Shown here piece by piece: positions 7,608 through 16,776 of a stretch of DNA of 64,000 bases. The stretch spans positions 1 through 64,000 of the forward strand of contig FCNR01000036.1 in assembly GCA_900016875.1 (NCBI GenBank), read 5' to 3'. The translations under genes were made by a program, and so were the position numbers. The notes beneath the pieces were generated by a model. It was not told where the DNA came from. It did no database searches and saw nothing but the letters and a program-made list of their open reading frames with translations. How positions within the stretch are numbered: position 1 is the stretch's first letter; every line of letters begins with the position of its first letter. The stretch is from Eubacteriaceae bacterium CHKCI004 (GTDB lineage: Bacteria > Bacillota > Clostridia > Lachnospirales > Lachnospiraceae).

Positions 7608-7997
7608 TTGAAGAAGATTAAGAGCTACACGGGTATCTGGAACGTGGAGAAAGTCTTGTATGCAATCAATGACTTTACTCTCCCGTTTCCCGTTACCTTT
7701 ACCCAGATAACGTGGTTTGTCATCACGGAGTTTGCCGTCATTCTCTTGGGGGACTTACCGCCGTTATCGTTTATCGAGGGGGCATTTCTGAAATACTTCG
7801 GTATTCCCGTCGCCCTCACATGGTTTATGAGTCAAAAGACCTTTGACGGCAAGAAGCCTTACAGCTTCTTGAAATCGCAGATTACGTTTGCCTTGCGCCC
7901 AAAAGTGACCTATGCAGGAAAAGCCGTGAAGCTGGAAAAGGAAGTGTTCAGTGAACCCGTCACGGCGGTTAGGAGTGTGATGTATGTTCCCGATTAA
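7608..7997 (+). CDS. tcpE: TcpE-family conjugal transfer membrane protein (Tn916 Orf17-like)
   Basis: A 129-residue inner-membrane subunit of the type IV-like mating channel (Orf17 in Tn916, ConD in ICEBs1). Two hydrophobic segments are seen near residues 33-50 and 57-75, then a cytoplasmic tail with QKTFDGKKPYSFLKSQ, a family hallmark. The start is TTG 7608 with AAAGGAG ten bases upstream. Its end overlaps the VirB4-like gene by 14 bases, so the two are translationally coupled. Confidence 0.88.
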   Translation: MKKIKSYTGIWNVEKVLYAINDFTLPFPVTFTQITWFVITEFAVILLGDLPPLSFIEGAFLKYFGIPVALTWFMSQKTFDGKKPYSFLKSQITFALRPKVTYAGKAVKLEKEVFSEPVTAVRSVMYVPD

Positions 7998-10431
7998 ATA
8001 TATCGACAACAACCTTGTCTGGAACAAGGACAATGAGGTATTCGCCTACTATGAGCTGATACCGTATAACTATTCTTTTCTGTCAGCGGAGCAGAAGTTT
8101 ATCGTCCATGACAGCTTTCGTCAGCTTATCGCACAGTCCCGTGAGGGAAAGATACACGCCTTGCAGATAGCGACGGAAAGTTCCGTAAGAAGCATACAGG
8201 AGCAGTCAAAAAAGCTGGTGACAGGGCGACTTCGTGATGTGGCGATACAGAAGATAGATGAACAGACAGAAGCGTTAGTAAGCATGATTGGGGACAATCA
8301 AGTAGACTACCGCTTTTTTATCGGCTTCAAGCTCATTGTGACAGAGGAAAAGGTCAGTCTGGACAGCATGAAGAAATCGGCGTTTCTGACATTCAAGGAA
8401 TTTCTAAATGAGGTCAACCATACGCTGATGAACGACTTTATCTCCATGCCAGATGATGAAATCAACCGCTACATGAAAATGGAAAAACTGCTGGAAAATA
8501 AAATCTCCCGCCGTTTCAAGTTCCGACGCTTGGACAAGAACGACTTCGGCTATCTTATCGAGCATATCTACGGCAGGGACGGCGTGGCGTATGAGGACTA
8601 CGAGTATTCGCTTCCAAAGAAGAAGCTGAAAAAGGCAACGCTCATTAAGCAGTATGACCTTATCCGTCCGACCCGCTGTCTGATAGAGGAAAGCCAGCGA
8701 TACATAAGGCTGGAACATGAGGACAGCGAGAGCTTCGTGTCCTACTTTACCGTCAATGCGATTGTGGGCGAGCTGGATTTTCCGTCGTCGGAAATCTTCT
8801 ATTTCCAGCAACAGCAGTTCACTTTCCCTGTTGATACGAGCATGAATGTGGAAATCGTCGGGAACAGAAAAGCCTTATCGACTGTCCGCAACAAGAAGAA
8901 AGAGCTGAAAGATTTGGACAACCACGCCTATCAGTCTGGGAGTGAAACAAGCTCAAATGTGGTGGACGCATTAGACAGCGTGGACGAATTGGAAACTGAC
9001 CTCGACCAGAGCAAGGAAAGTATGTATAAACTTTCTTACGTTATCCGTGTGTCTGCTCCCGACCTCGACGAGCTGAAACGACGCTGTGATGAGGTCAAGG
9101 ACTTCTACGACGACCTCAATGTAAAGTTGGTCCGTCCTGCTGGGGATATGCTGGGGCTTCACTCTGAATTTCTTCCAGCAAGCAAGCGTTACATCAATGA
9201 CTATGTGCAATATGTGAAATCCGACTTCTTGGCGGGACTTGGCTTCGGGGCGACACAACAGCTTGGCGAGAATACAGGTATCTATATCGGCTATTCCGTA
9301 GATACAGGAAGAAATGTCTATTTACAGCCGTCCCTTGCTTCGCAGGGTATCAAGGGGACAGTCACCAACGCTCTGGCTTCCGCTTTTGTCGGTTCGCTGG
9401 GCGGTGGAAAATCATTCTGCAACAATCTGATTGTCTATTATTCCGTTCTGTTCGGGGGACAGGCGGTCATTCTCGACCCTAAGAGCGAGCGTGGCAACTG
9501 GAAAGAAACGCTCCCAGAGATAGCCCATGAAATCAATATCGTAAACCTTACCAGCGACAAGGAAAACGCTGGGCTTCTTGACCCGTTCGTGATTATGAAG
9601 AATGTAAAAGACGCTGAAAGTCTGGCGATAGACATTCTCACATTCCTTACGGGGATTTCCTCTAGGGACGGTGAGAAGTTCCCTGTCCTTAGAAAAGCGG
9701 TGCGAGCCGTGACCCAGAGCGATCAGCGAGGACTTCTCCATGTGATAGACGAGCTACGCAGAGAGGAAACGGCGATTGCCCGCAATATTGCCGACCATAT
9801 CGACAGTTTTACGGACTATGACTTTGCACATCTGCTGTTCTCCGACGGAACGGTTAAGAACGCTATCAGCTTGGACAACCAGCTCAACATCATACAGGTG
9901 GCAGACTTGGTACTCCCCGATAAGGACACGACCTTTGAGGAATACACCACCATTGAACTGCTGTCCGTGGCTATGCTGATTGTCATTTCCACCTTTGCCC
10001 TTGATTTTATCCACAGTGACAGAAGCATTTTTAAAATCGTGGATTTAGATGAAGCGTGGGCGTTCCTCAACGTGGCACAGGGCGAAACCCTCTCCAACAA
10101 GCTGGTGCGTGCGGGACGTGCTATGCAGGCGGGCGTGTACTTCGTCACACAATCCTCTGGCGACGTGTCAAAGGAGAGCTTGAAAAACAATATCGGTTTG
10201 AAGTTTGCCTTTAGAAGTACCGACATCAACGAGATAAAGCAGACCCTTGAATTTTTCGGTATCGACAAGGACGACGAGAACAACCAGAAACGACTTCGTG
10301 ACTTGGAGAACGGACAATGCCTGCTTCAAGATTTGTACGGGCGTGTGGGCGTGGTGCAGATACACCCTGTCTTTGAAGAATTGTTGCACGCCTTTGATAC
10401 CAGACCGCCCGTGAAAAGCGAGGTGGAGTGA
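7984..10431 (+). CDS. VirB4-like conjugation ATPase (Tn916 Orf16/ConE-like)
   Basis: An 815-residue ATPase that powers the mating channel, equivalent to VirB4 and to ConE of ICEBs1. The N-terminal half (about 1-430) is the interaction domain. The Walker A motif GSLGGGKSF begins near residue 470 and the Walker B-type strand IFKIVDLDEAW is near residue 685. The later AGVYFVTQSSGDVSKESLKNN segment contains the Q-rich motif of the family. Length fits the family and the frame is intact. The stop codon overlaps the next ATG by one base. Confidence 0.94.
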   Translation: MFPIKYIDNNLVWNKDNEVFAYYELIPYNYSFLSAEQKFIVHDSFRQLIAQSREGKIHALQIATESSVRSIQEQSKKLVTGRLRDVAIQKIDEQTEALVSMIGDNQVDYRFFIGFKLIVTEEKVSLDSMKKSAFLTFKEFLNEVNHTLMNDFISMPDDEINRYMKMEKLLENKISRRFKFRRLDKNDFGYLIEHIYGRDGVAYEDYEYSLPKKKLKKATLIKQYDLIRPTRCLIEESQRYIRLEHEDSESFVSYFTVNAIVGELDFPSSEIFYFQQQQFTFPVDTSMNVEIVGNRKALSTVRNKKKELKDLDNHAYQSGSETSSNVVDALDSVDELETDLDQSKESMYKLSYVIRVSAPDLDELKRRCDEVKDFYDDLNVKLVRPAGDMLGLHSEFLPASKRYINDYVQYVKSDFLAGLGFGATQQLGENTGIYIGYSVDTGRNVYLQPSLASQGIKGTVTNALASAFVGSLGGGKSFCNNLIVYYSVLFGGQAVILDPKSERGNWKETLPEIAHEINIVNLTSDKENAGLLDPFVIMKNVKDAESLAIDILTFLTGISSRDGEKFPVLRKAVRAVTQSDQRGLLHVIDELRREETAIARNIADHIDSFTDYDFAHLLFSDGTVKNAISLDNQLNIIQVADLVLPDKDTTFEEYTTIELLSVAMLIVISTFALDFIHSDRSIFKIVDLDEAWAFLNVAQGETLSNKLVRAGRAMQAGVYFVTQSSGDVSKESLKNNIGLKFAFRSTDINEIKQTLEFFGIDKDDENNQKRLRDLENGQCLLQDLYGRVGVVQIHPVFEELLHAFDTRPPVKSEVE

Positions 10432-12563
10432 TGAAAGATAAGATAAAGGGGCTTCTGACAAAAAAGAAGCTCTTTCGTTTTTTAAAGATTGCTCTGATAG
10501 TCATTTTTACCTCTGTTGTGTTCCTCTCCCTGTTCGGGACGGTGGCTCATGCCACGGGGCTGGTTGATGATACGGTCAATGCGGACAACCTGTATTCACA
10601 ATATCCGCTGGAAAACTACCAGCTTGACTTCTATGTGGACAATAGCTGGGGCTGGCTTCCGTGGAACTGGCTGGACGGTATCGGGAAATCCGTACAATAC
10701 GGGCTTTACTGTATCACCAATTTTATCTGGACTATCAGCCTGTATCTAAGCAACGCCACGGGGTATGTCGTCCAGCAGGCGTATAAGCTGGACTTCATCA
10801 ATGACATGGCAGACAGTATCGGCAAGAGCATACAGACCCTAGCGGGCGTGACGGAAAACGGCTTCGGAAGTACGGGCTTCTATGTGGGCTTCCTGCTTCT
10901 CATTATCCTTATTGTGGGTATCTATGTAGCCTACACAGGACTGATAAAGAGAGAAACCAGCAAGGCACTACATGCCGTTATCAATTTCGTTGTGGTGTTT
11001 ATCGTGTCCGCTTCCTTTATCGCCTACGCTCCCGACTATATCAAGAAAATCAATGACTTTTCTTCGGATATTTCCACGGCTTCGCTGGATTTGGGAACAA
11101 AAATCATGCTCCCCGACAGCGACAGTCAAGGAAAAGACAGCGTGAACTTGATAAGGGACAGCTTGTTCTCCATACAGGTACAACAGCCGTGGCTACTCCT
11201 GCAATTTGGCAACAGCGATATAGAGGAAATCGGAGCTGACCGTGTGGAAGCTCTGGTATCGGTCAGTCCGTCAGCAGACGACGGGGCGACCCGTGAGGAC
11301 GTGGTGAAAACGGAAATCGAGGATAACGACAACGACAATCTGACAATACCGCAGGTCATCAACCGTCTGGGAATGGTGTTCTTCCTGCTTATCTTCAATC
11401 TGGGGATAACGATATTCGTTTTCCTGCTTACGGGCATGATGATATTCTCCCAGATACTATTTATCATCTTTGCCATGTTCCTGCCGATTAGCTTCCTGCT
11501 CTCCATGATACCCAGCTATGAGAACATGGCGAAACAGGCAATCGTCCGAGTGTTCAATACGATTATGACAAGGGCGGGAATAACGCTCATTGTCACGGTG
11601 GCTTTCAGTATTTCCAGTATGTTCTACAACATATCCACCGATTACCCGTTCTTTATGATTGCGTTCTTACAGATAGTGTGCTTTGCGGGTATCTACATGA
11701 AGCTGGGCGACCTTATGAGTATGTTCTCCCTCAACGCTGGTGACAGCCAGAGCATGGGACGCAGGATATTCCGTCGCCCGTATCTGTTCATGCGACACAG
11801 GGCTAGGCGTATGGAACACCGTATCGCAAGGGCTGTCGGTGCTGGAAGTGTCGCTGGTGCGGTGGCTGGTACAGTAGCCGGAACAGCCATGAATGACGGT
11901 TCTGGAAAATCTGCCAGAGCTGGTACGGGCAGAAAAGAACGCCGAGAAAATGCTTCTTTTGGAAGCCGAGCTGGTTCAGCGGTGGGTGCGGTGCTTGATA
12001 CAAAAAATAAGGTCAAGGACAAGGCAACGGCTGTCAAGGAGAATATCAAGGATATGCCGACCCAGACCGCCTATGCCGTACACTCCGCAAAGGAAAAGGC
12101 AAAGGAAAGTGTGTCCGACTTCAAGCGTGGCATTGTGCAGGGGCAGGAAACCAGACAAAGCCAGCGTGCCGACAAGCTCCAACAGCATAGACAGAATATC
12201 GCTGATAAGCGTATGGAGCTTCAAAAGGCACAGGAAGCAAAACAGGCTGGAAGAACAACGGACGGATCAGCGACAACAGGAGCTACCCGTCCTCATGATA
12301 GACCTGTCACCGCTTCTAAGACAGACACAGGAAAAATGCAGGAAATCAAGCGTCCTGTCACTACCGACAAGGTACATACCGAGCCGACCACGCCACAATC
12401 CGTCAAGGAGCGTCCGCTGGCTTCAAAATCTGATGAACCTGTACCACAGAAACACGGGACTAGGCTAAATGGCGTGGAACTGAACCGACAGACCACCAGA
12501 AAAGAGCGAAACATTAAGAAAGCGACCATAAACAACACGGAAAAGAAAGGACGTAAGAAATGA
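10431..12563 (+). CDS. Orf15/ConG-type multi-spanning transfer membrane protein
   Basis: A protein of about 710 residues, equivalent to Tn916 Orf15 and ConG of ICEBs1, a VirB6-like channel subunit. A signal-like helix comes first (residues 14-38), then further hydrophobic helices near residues 90-110, 140-165 and 180-200, and a cluster at 300-440. The C-terminal third is hydrophilic, rich in Lys, Gln and Ala (SAKEKAKESVSDFKRGIVQG), and probably cytoplasmic and disordered. ATG 10431 follows AGGTGGAG. Its end overlaps the wall-hydrolase gene by four bases. Confidence 0.9.
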   Translation: MKDKIKGLLTKKKLFRFLKIALIVIFTSVVFLSLFGTVAHATGLVDDTVNADNLYSQYPLENYQLDFYVDNSWGWLPWNWLDGIGKSVQYGLYCITNFIWTISLYLSNATGYVVQQAYKLDFINDMADSIGKSIQTLAGVTENGFGSTGFYVGFLLLIILIVGIYVAYTGLIKRETSKALHAVINFVVVFIVSASFIAYAPDYIKKINDFSSDISTASLDLGTKIMLPDSDSQGKDSVNLIRDSLFSIQVQQPWLLLQFGNSDIEEIGADRVEALVSVSPSADDGATREDVVKTEIEDNDNDNLTIPQVINRLGMVFFLLIFNLGITIFVFLLTGMMIFSQILFIIFAMFLPISFLLSMIPSYENMAKQAIVRVFNTIMTRAGITLIVTVAFSISSMFYNISTDYPFFMIAFLQIVCFAGIYMKLGDLMSMFSLNAGDSQSMGRRIFRRPYLFMRHRARRMEHRIARAVGAGSVAGAVAGTVAGTAMNDGSGKSARAGTGRKERRENASFGSRAGSAVGAVLDTKNKVKDKATAVKENIKDMPTQTAYAVHSAKEKAKESVSDFKRGIVQGQETRQSQRADKLQQHRQNIADKRMELQKAQEAKQAGRTTDGSATTGATRPHDRPVTASKTDTGKMQEIKRPVTTDKVHTEPTTPQSVKERPLASKSDEPVPQKHGTRLNGVELNRQTTRKERNIKKATINNTEKKGRKK

Positions 12564-13567
12564 AGCTGAGACATATCGCCATTATCGGCAGTCTGTTTCC
12601 CTTTCTTCTTGCGATAGTGCTTTTCTTTGGTGTGCTTATCAGTGCCGAGGACGACGACGGGGGCGGTGGCTCTTCCTCATGGGTAACGGGTATGAACCTG
12701 TCCGCAGAGGTCTTGAAACATCAGCCTATGGTGGAGAAATACGCCAGAGAATACGGCATATCCGAGTACGTCCCCTATCTGCTGGCAATCATACAGGTGG
12801 AAAGTGGCGGGACAGCCGAGGACGTTATGCAGAGTTCCGAGAGCATGGGCTTACCGCCTAATTCCCTTGATACAGAAAGCTCAATCAAGCAGGGGTGCAA
12901 GTATTTTGCGTCCCTGCTTTCTTCAGCAGAAAGTCAAGACATAGAAGATATAAACGTCGTGGTACAGTCCTATAACTATGGCAGTGGATATATCGGCTAT
13001 GTAGCTTCCAATGGAAAAAAGCACAGCTTCACGCTGGCAGAGAATTTCGCCCGTGATAAATCTGGTGGGAAGAAAGTCACCTACACGAACCCTATCGCTG
13101 TCGCCCGCAATGGTGGCTGGCGTTACGGGTACGGGAATATGTTCTACGTGGAGCTGGTGAACCAGTATCTCACTGTCAGTCAAGTATCGGGCGAACTGGC
13201 ACAGAAGATAATGAATGAAGCTCTCAAATATCAAGGCTGGGACTATGTGTACGGCGGGAGCAATCCTAACACTTCTTTTGACTGTTCGGGGCTGGTTCAA
13301 TGGTGCTATGGCAAGGCTGGCATTTTCTTACCGAGAACGGCACAGGCACAGTATGACGCTACCCAGCATATCCCGCTTTCACAGGCACAGGCTGGGGATT
13401 TGGTGTTCTTCCACAGTACCTACAATGCGGGAACGTATGTAACCCACGTCGGTATCTATGTGGGAAACAACCAGATGTACCACGCTGGCGACCCGATAGG
13501 CTATGCCGACCTTACAAGCTCCTACTGGCAACAGCATTTAATAGGAGCTGGCAGAATTAAGCAATAG
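12560..13567 (+). CDS. Lysozyme-like plus NlpC/P60 cell-wall hydrolase (Tn916 Orf14/CwlT-like)
   Basis: A 335-residue two-domain peptidoglycan hydrolase that opens the donor wall for the mating channel (Orf14 in Tn916, CwlT in ICEBs1). A membrane anchor at residues 7-28 is followed by a Gly/Asp linker, a lysozyme-like muramidase domain (about 50-200, with LLAIIQVESGG) and an NlpC/P60 endopeptidase domain (about 215-335). The catalytic Cys is in DCSGLVQWCYG (Cys242) and the His in VTHVGIYVG. It overlaps the preceding gene by four bases. Confidence 0.92.
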   Translation: MKLRHIAIIGSLFPFLLAIVLFFGVLISAEDDDGGGGSSSWVTGMNLSAEVLKHQPMVEKYAREYGISEYVPYLLAIIQVESGGTAEDVMQSSESMGLPPNSLDTESSIKQGCKYFASLLSSAESQDIEDINVVVQSYNYGSGYIGYVASNGKKHSFTLAENFARDKSGGKKVTYTNPIAVARNGGWRYGYGNMFYVELVNQYLTVSQVSGELAQKIMNEALKYQGWDYVYGGSNPNTSFDCSGLVQWCYGKAGIFLPRTAQAQYDATQHIPLSQAQAGDLVFFHSTYNAGTYVTHVGIYVGNNQMYHAGDPIGYADLTSSYWQQHLIGAGRIKQ

Positions 13568-13584
13568 AAAGGAATGGAAATATC

Positions 13585-14478
13585 ATGTTCAAGAAGAAAG
13601 AAAAACCGATAAAGGAAAAGAAAGTCCGTACTATGAAAGTGGGGACGCATAAGAAGTCCGTCATTGCCCTCTGGGTGGTGCTTATCGCAAGCGTGAGCTT
13701 TGGTGTGTATAAGAATTTTACCGCTATCGACCAGCACACCACGCATGAGATAGAAACCATACAGCTCCGCTTGAATGACACCAACGGCATAGAAAATTTC
13801 GTGAAGAACTTTGCGAAGTCCTATTACACATGGAGCAACAGCAAAGAAGCAATTGAAGCAAGGACACAGGCTATCAATGCTTATCTGACACAGGAATTGC
13901 AGGATTTGAATGTTGATACGGTGAGAACGGATATACCGACCAGCTCCACGGTCACGGACGTACTTATCTGGGACGTGGAACAGTCTGGGGAGAACGCTTT
14001 TTCTGTTACCTACGAAGTAGATCAACAGATTAAAGAAAATGACCAGACAAGGGACGTATCAGAAACTTATACCGTGACCGTCCATGTAGACGCTGACGGG
14101 GATATGGTGATTATCCAGAACCCGACACTTGCCCCAGCTATGGAAAAATCCAGCTACAAACCAAAGGCACAGGAAGCCGACAACAGCGTGGACGCTGATA
14201 CAGAGGGTGACGCTACGGCGTTTCTGGAAACATTCTTCAAGCTGTACCCGACCGCAACAGACAAGGAGCTTGCCTACTATGTAGAGGGAAACGTCCTTGA
14301 ACCGATAAACGGGGACTATCTCTTTTCCGAGCTTGTCAATCCCGTATTCACAAAGGACGGGGACAATGTGAAAGTGAGTGTTGCGGTGAAATTCATTGAC
14401 GACCAGACAAAGGCACTACAGGTATCACAGTATGCGCTGACGCTTCATAAGGATAGCAACTGGAAAATTATAAATTAA
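13585..14478 (+). CDS. tcpC: TcpC-family conjugal transfer protein (Tn916 Orf13-like)
   Basis: A 297-residue bitopic membrane protein, equivalent to TcpC of pCW3, Orf13 of Tn916 and ConC of ICEBs1, and structurally related to VirB8. A short basic cytoplasmic end (KKKEKPIKEKKVRTMKVG) precedes one helix near residues 28-45; two NTF2-like extracellular domains follow, roughly residues 65-175 and 210-297. ATG 13585 follows GAAAGGA. It is the last transfer gene; an A/T-rich cargo region begins just after it. Confidence 0.9.
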   Translation: MFKKKEKPIKEKKVRTMKVGTHKKSVIALWVVLIASVSFGVYKNFTAIDQHTTHEIETIQLRLNDTNGIENFVKNFAKSYYTWSNSKEAIEARTQAINAYLTQELQDLNVDTVRTDIPTSSTVTDVLIWDVEQSGENAFSVTYEVDQQIKENDQTRDVSETYTVTVHVDADGDMVIIQNPTLAPAMEKSSYKPKAQEADNSVDADTEGDATAFLETFFKLYPTATDKELAYYVEGNVLEPINGDYLFSELVNPVFTKDGDNVKVSVAVKFIDDQTKALQVSQYALTLHKDSNWKIIN

Positions 14479-14505
14479 GGTTTTAGCTTGTACTTAAAAA
14501 TATAG

Positions 14506-14567
14506 TTGTAATAAATTCTAGAAAGTGATAAAATGAACATATAAACATATCGTTCATTTTATCACTT
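14506..14567 (+). promoter_or_regulatory. Cargo promoter overlapped by a perfect 16-bp inverted repeat (TetR operator or attenuator)
   Basis: TTGTAA (14506-14511) and TAAAAT (14529-14534) are spaced by 17 bases. The -10 lies inside the left arm of a perfect inverted repeat: AAGTGATAAAATGAAC at 14523-14538 and its reverse complement at 14552-14567, with a 13-base loop. The right arm ends four bases before the GGAG of the tetR gene. The layout fits autorepression by the TetR protein; an RNA hairpin over the ribosome binding site is also possible. Confidence 0.75.
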
Positions 14568-14580
14568 AAAGGAGAAAAAT

Positions 14581-15171
14581 ATGCCTAAAATTTTTTCGGA
14601 AACAAGGAAACAGTATTTGTATAAAATCATAAAACAAAATTGTATTGATTTAATTAGGGAAAAAGGATATAGACAGCTTAATATTAGAGAGTTAGCAAAA
14701 ACGACGGGTATATCAACAGGTACATTTTACAATTTTTATAACTCAAAAGAAGATTTAATATTATCTATTATGGAAGATTCGCAACACAACTTGCAAAATC
14801 GTTTTTTTAAAATTTTAGAATGTAATGGAAAAATAACAAAATCTGACTTTATAGATTTATATTCATTCTTTTTTCTGAAAGATGAAAGTAATATTTTTCG
14901 ATATTTATCGAGAGATGACTTAACGACTATTCTTTTAAGAGCGGATAGAAGCCAATCTTTTGAAAACATACGAACTTCTATAAAAAAAAATATTATGTAT
15001 ATAGATAAACCAAAGAAAAATATTAACTTTAATGCTGTTATAAATTTTATACAGCTTGTTAATCTCTGTTTGCAAAATAGCGATTTGTTAGTTAAAGGAG
15101 AAATTGAAAGTACAGTAAAAAAGCTATTAGAAAATATTACAGAACAGATTTTTGAGGAGGAGTATAAATGA
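14581..15171 (+). CDS. TetR/AcrR-family regulator of the ICE cargo
   Basis: A 196-residue TetR-family transcription regulator. The N-terminal helix-turn-helix is clear (NIRELAKTTGISTGTFYNFY, near residues 32-51). The C-terminal ligand domain is lysine- and asparagine-rich and diverged. ATG 14581 lies behind AAAGGAG, directly after the 16-bp inverted repeat it may bind. Its stop overlaps the hydrolase ATG by four bases, giving an operon. Base composition is very A/T-rich against the conjugation genes, so the cargo has a different origin. The ligand is unknown. Confidence 0.88.
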   Translation: MPKIFSETRKQYLYKIIKQNCIDLIREKGYRQLNIRELAKTTGISTGTFYNFYNSKEDLILSIMEDSQHNLQNRFFKILECNGKITKSDFIDLYSFFFLKDESNIFRYLSRDDLTTILLRADRSQSFENIRTSIKKNIMYIDKPKKNINFNAVINFIQLVNLCLQNSDLLVKGEIESTVKKLLENITEQIFEEEYK

Positions 15172-15947
15172 AATTTCATGAGTTCGGAGATAAAGAAAAT
15201 CTGCATATTATGTTAATTCATGGCGGTGGAAATTCATGGTGGAATTATTTAAGACAAGCAAAAGTATTGTCTAAAGAATATCATGTTATTCTGCCAACAT
15301 TAGATGGGCATGGAGAAGAGTATAATACAGAATATGTCTCTACAACAGATAGTGCTCAAAAACTAATCTCGTATATAAATCGAAATTGTAATGGACAGCT
15401 TTTTTTGCTTTGTGGTGTATCTTTAGGTGGGCAGATTGTGATAGAAATGCTTTCTCTTAAAGCTGATATTTGTCAAAAGGCTATTATAGATGGAAGTATT
15501 TGTTATCCACAACCTAAATTGGAAAAATTCTGTATTGCTACAGTAAAGCTTTTTGGGGGATTGATGTTTAGTAGATTTTCGTGCAAATGTCAAATGGTTT
15601 TGCTACGATTGTCTCCTAATATGAGATTTCCAAAAGAAATTGAAAATTACTATATACATGATATGCCCTTATTAAAGAGAAATACGCTTTATACTATGTA
15701 TCGTACATACATGGCAGAATATCAATTAAAAAAAGAGATTTCCAAAACGAAAGCACAAATTATGTATTGTTATGGTTCAAAGGAAATGAAATGTGTAAAG
15801 GAGTCGGCACAACTCTTTAAAAAATTAGTTCCTTCATGTCAAATATACGAAGCTAAAGGATATAATCATGGATATTTAGCAATATATTTACCTGACGAGT
15901 GGTTGAAAGTAGTTGTACCCTTTTTAAATACAAAGGAGAGCTTATGA
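15168..15947 (+). CDS. Alpha/beta-fold hydrolase (ICE cargo)
   Basis: A 259-residue alpha/beta hydrolase without signal peptide. The oxyanion region [11 protein letters not shown] is near residue 15, the nucleophile elbow GVSLGG has Ser85, and the likely catalytic His is His234 in GYNHGY; the acid is probably near the YGSKEMK segment. The substrate cannot be read from sequence; lipids, esters or a small signal are options. It overlaps both neighbours by four bases, so tetR, hydrolase and the small third gene form one translational unit. Confidence 0.85.
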   Translation: MKFHEFGDKENLHIMLIHGGGNSWWNYLRQAKVLSKEYHVILPTLDGHGEEYNTEYVSTTDSAQKLISYINRNCNGQLFLLCGVSLGGQIVIEMLSLKADICQKAIIDGSICYPQPKLEKFCIATVKLFGGLMFSRFSCKCQMVLLRLSPNMRFPKEIENYYIHDMPLLKRNTLYTMYRTYMAEYQLKKEISKTKAQIMYCYGSKEMKCVKESAQLFKKLVPSCQIYEAKGYNHGYLAIYLPDEWLKVVVPFLNTKESL

Positions 15948-16168
15948 TAGGACTAAAAAAACGAGATATGAAAAAAATCTTAAAAGCTGGTGCAAAGGCA
16001 AGCGGTGTTCCTGTATCGGAACTAAGGGCAGAAATACTGGCTACCATTGACGAAGCTATGAACAGTACAGACCCAGAGGTACAGGCAAAATTCAAAAAAT
16101 ATTTTGGAAACAGAACGCCTACGCCAGAAGAATATATTTACACAATTACCAAAAAGGTGAAAATTTAA
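15944..16168 (+). CDS. Small protein resembling the end of the Spo0A DNA-binding domain
   Basis: A 74-residue basic protein. Its second half, a helix ([20 protein letters not shown]) then [20 protein letters not shown], lines up by eye with the final helices of the Spo0A C-terminal domain, where an AIRHAIEVA-type helix is followed by LFG and a PTNSEFIAMVAD segment. There is no receiver domain. ATG 15944 follows AAAGGAG and overlaps the hydrolase stop. It might bind DNA at Spo0A-like sites or titrate a partner; the similarity is by memory and moderate. Confidence 0.6.
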   Translation: MIGLKKRDMKKILKAGAKASGVPVSELRAEILATIDEAMNSTDPEVQAKFKKYFGNRTPTPEEYIYTITKKVKI

Positions 16169-16173
16169 GTTTT

Positions 16174-16207
16174 CTTCCTGCTTCCTGCGAGGCAGATCAG
16201 CAGGAAG
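16174..16207. repeat. Hairpin with GCAGATCA loop, copy A
   Basis: CTTCCTGC (16174-16181) pairs perfectly with GCAGGAAG (16200-16207); the loop holds CTGCGAGGCAGATCA. A near copy is at 17009. It may terminate the cargo operon, though there is no clean T-run. The 110 bases after it contain a short coding-like remnant of about 25 codons (HFKKYLEKDFNCPYH) that I do not count as a gene. Confidence 0.55.
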
Positions 16208-16324
16208 AACTTACCTTTTAAAAAAGTTGTGGTGCATTTTAAAAAATATCTTGAAAAAGATTTTAATTGCCCTTACCATTGCTTTATCAAGCTTGATACC
16301 GATTGAAATATGGGAGGTCATAAC

Positions 16325-16762
16325 TTGTTTATTGAAGAATTTAAAGATATTAAAATTGCATATATACGCAGAACTGGTAAGTATGGTGCTGGAAATAAGC
16401 AACTAATGGAAAAGTTAAAGAACTATTTAAAGAATAATGATTTATTCAAAGATGATATAACGGTACTAGGTATAGCTTTGGACAATCCTTTATCAACGCC
16501 AGAAAATGAACAGCGATATGACGTGGGAATGATTATCACTGACAAGGATATTCATTGTGATTTGCCTATTCGTAATATTGATAGTGGGCGTTACGCTATA
16601 TTTGAGGTTCCACATACAGAAAATGATGTAGCAAATTTTTGGAAGAATATTGACACATTAACTTCCGATTTGCCAGTTGACTATACGAAACCGATAATTG
16701 AGCGATATGCTTTCTCGAAAATCTCATTATATTTGTGTGAATTTTGTATTCCGTTAAAATAA
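16325..16762 (+). CDS. GyrI-like small-molecule-binding protein
   Basis: A protein of about 145 residues with the fold of the AraC effector-binding/GyrI (SbmC) family: an opening FKDIKIAYIRRTGKYG strand, a central YDVGMIITDKDI and the family's GRYAIFEVPHTENDVANFW. Free-standing members bind hydrophobic drugs or protect gyrase. TTG 16325 is chosen because GGGAGG ends seven bases upstream; ATG 16310 overlaps that ribosome site. It lies between the cargo operon and the KTR gene and has no DNA-binding domain. Confidence 0.78.
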   Translation: MFIEEFKDIKIAYIRRTGKYGAGNKQLMEKLKNYLKNNDLFKDDITVLGIALDNPLSTPENEQRYDVGMIITDKDIHCDLPIRNIDSGRYAIFEVPHTENDVANFWKNIDTLTSDLPVDYTKPIIERYAFSKISLYLCEFCIPLK

Positions 16763-16776
16763 AAGGTGGTGTTGCC

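Noticed and set aside
16215-16310. Short coding-like stretch (HFKKYLEKDFNCPYH) before the GyrI-like gene
   Set aside because: About 25 codons with a stop before the real start and no ribosome site; probably a remnant of a longer gene.
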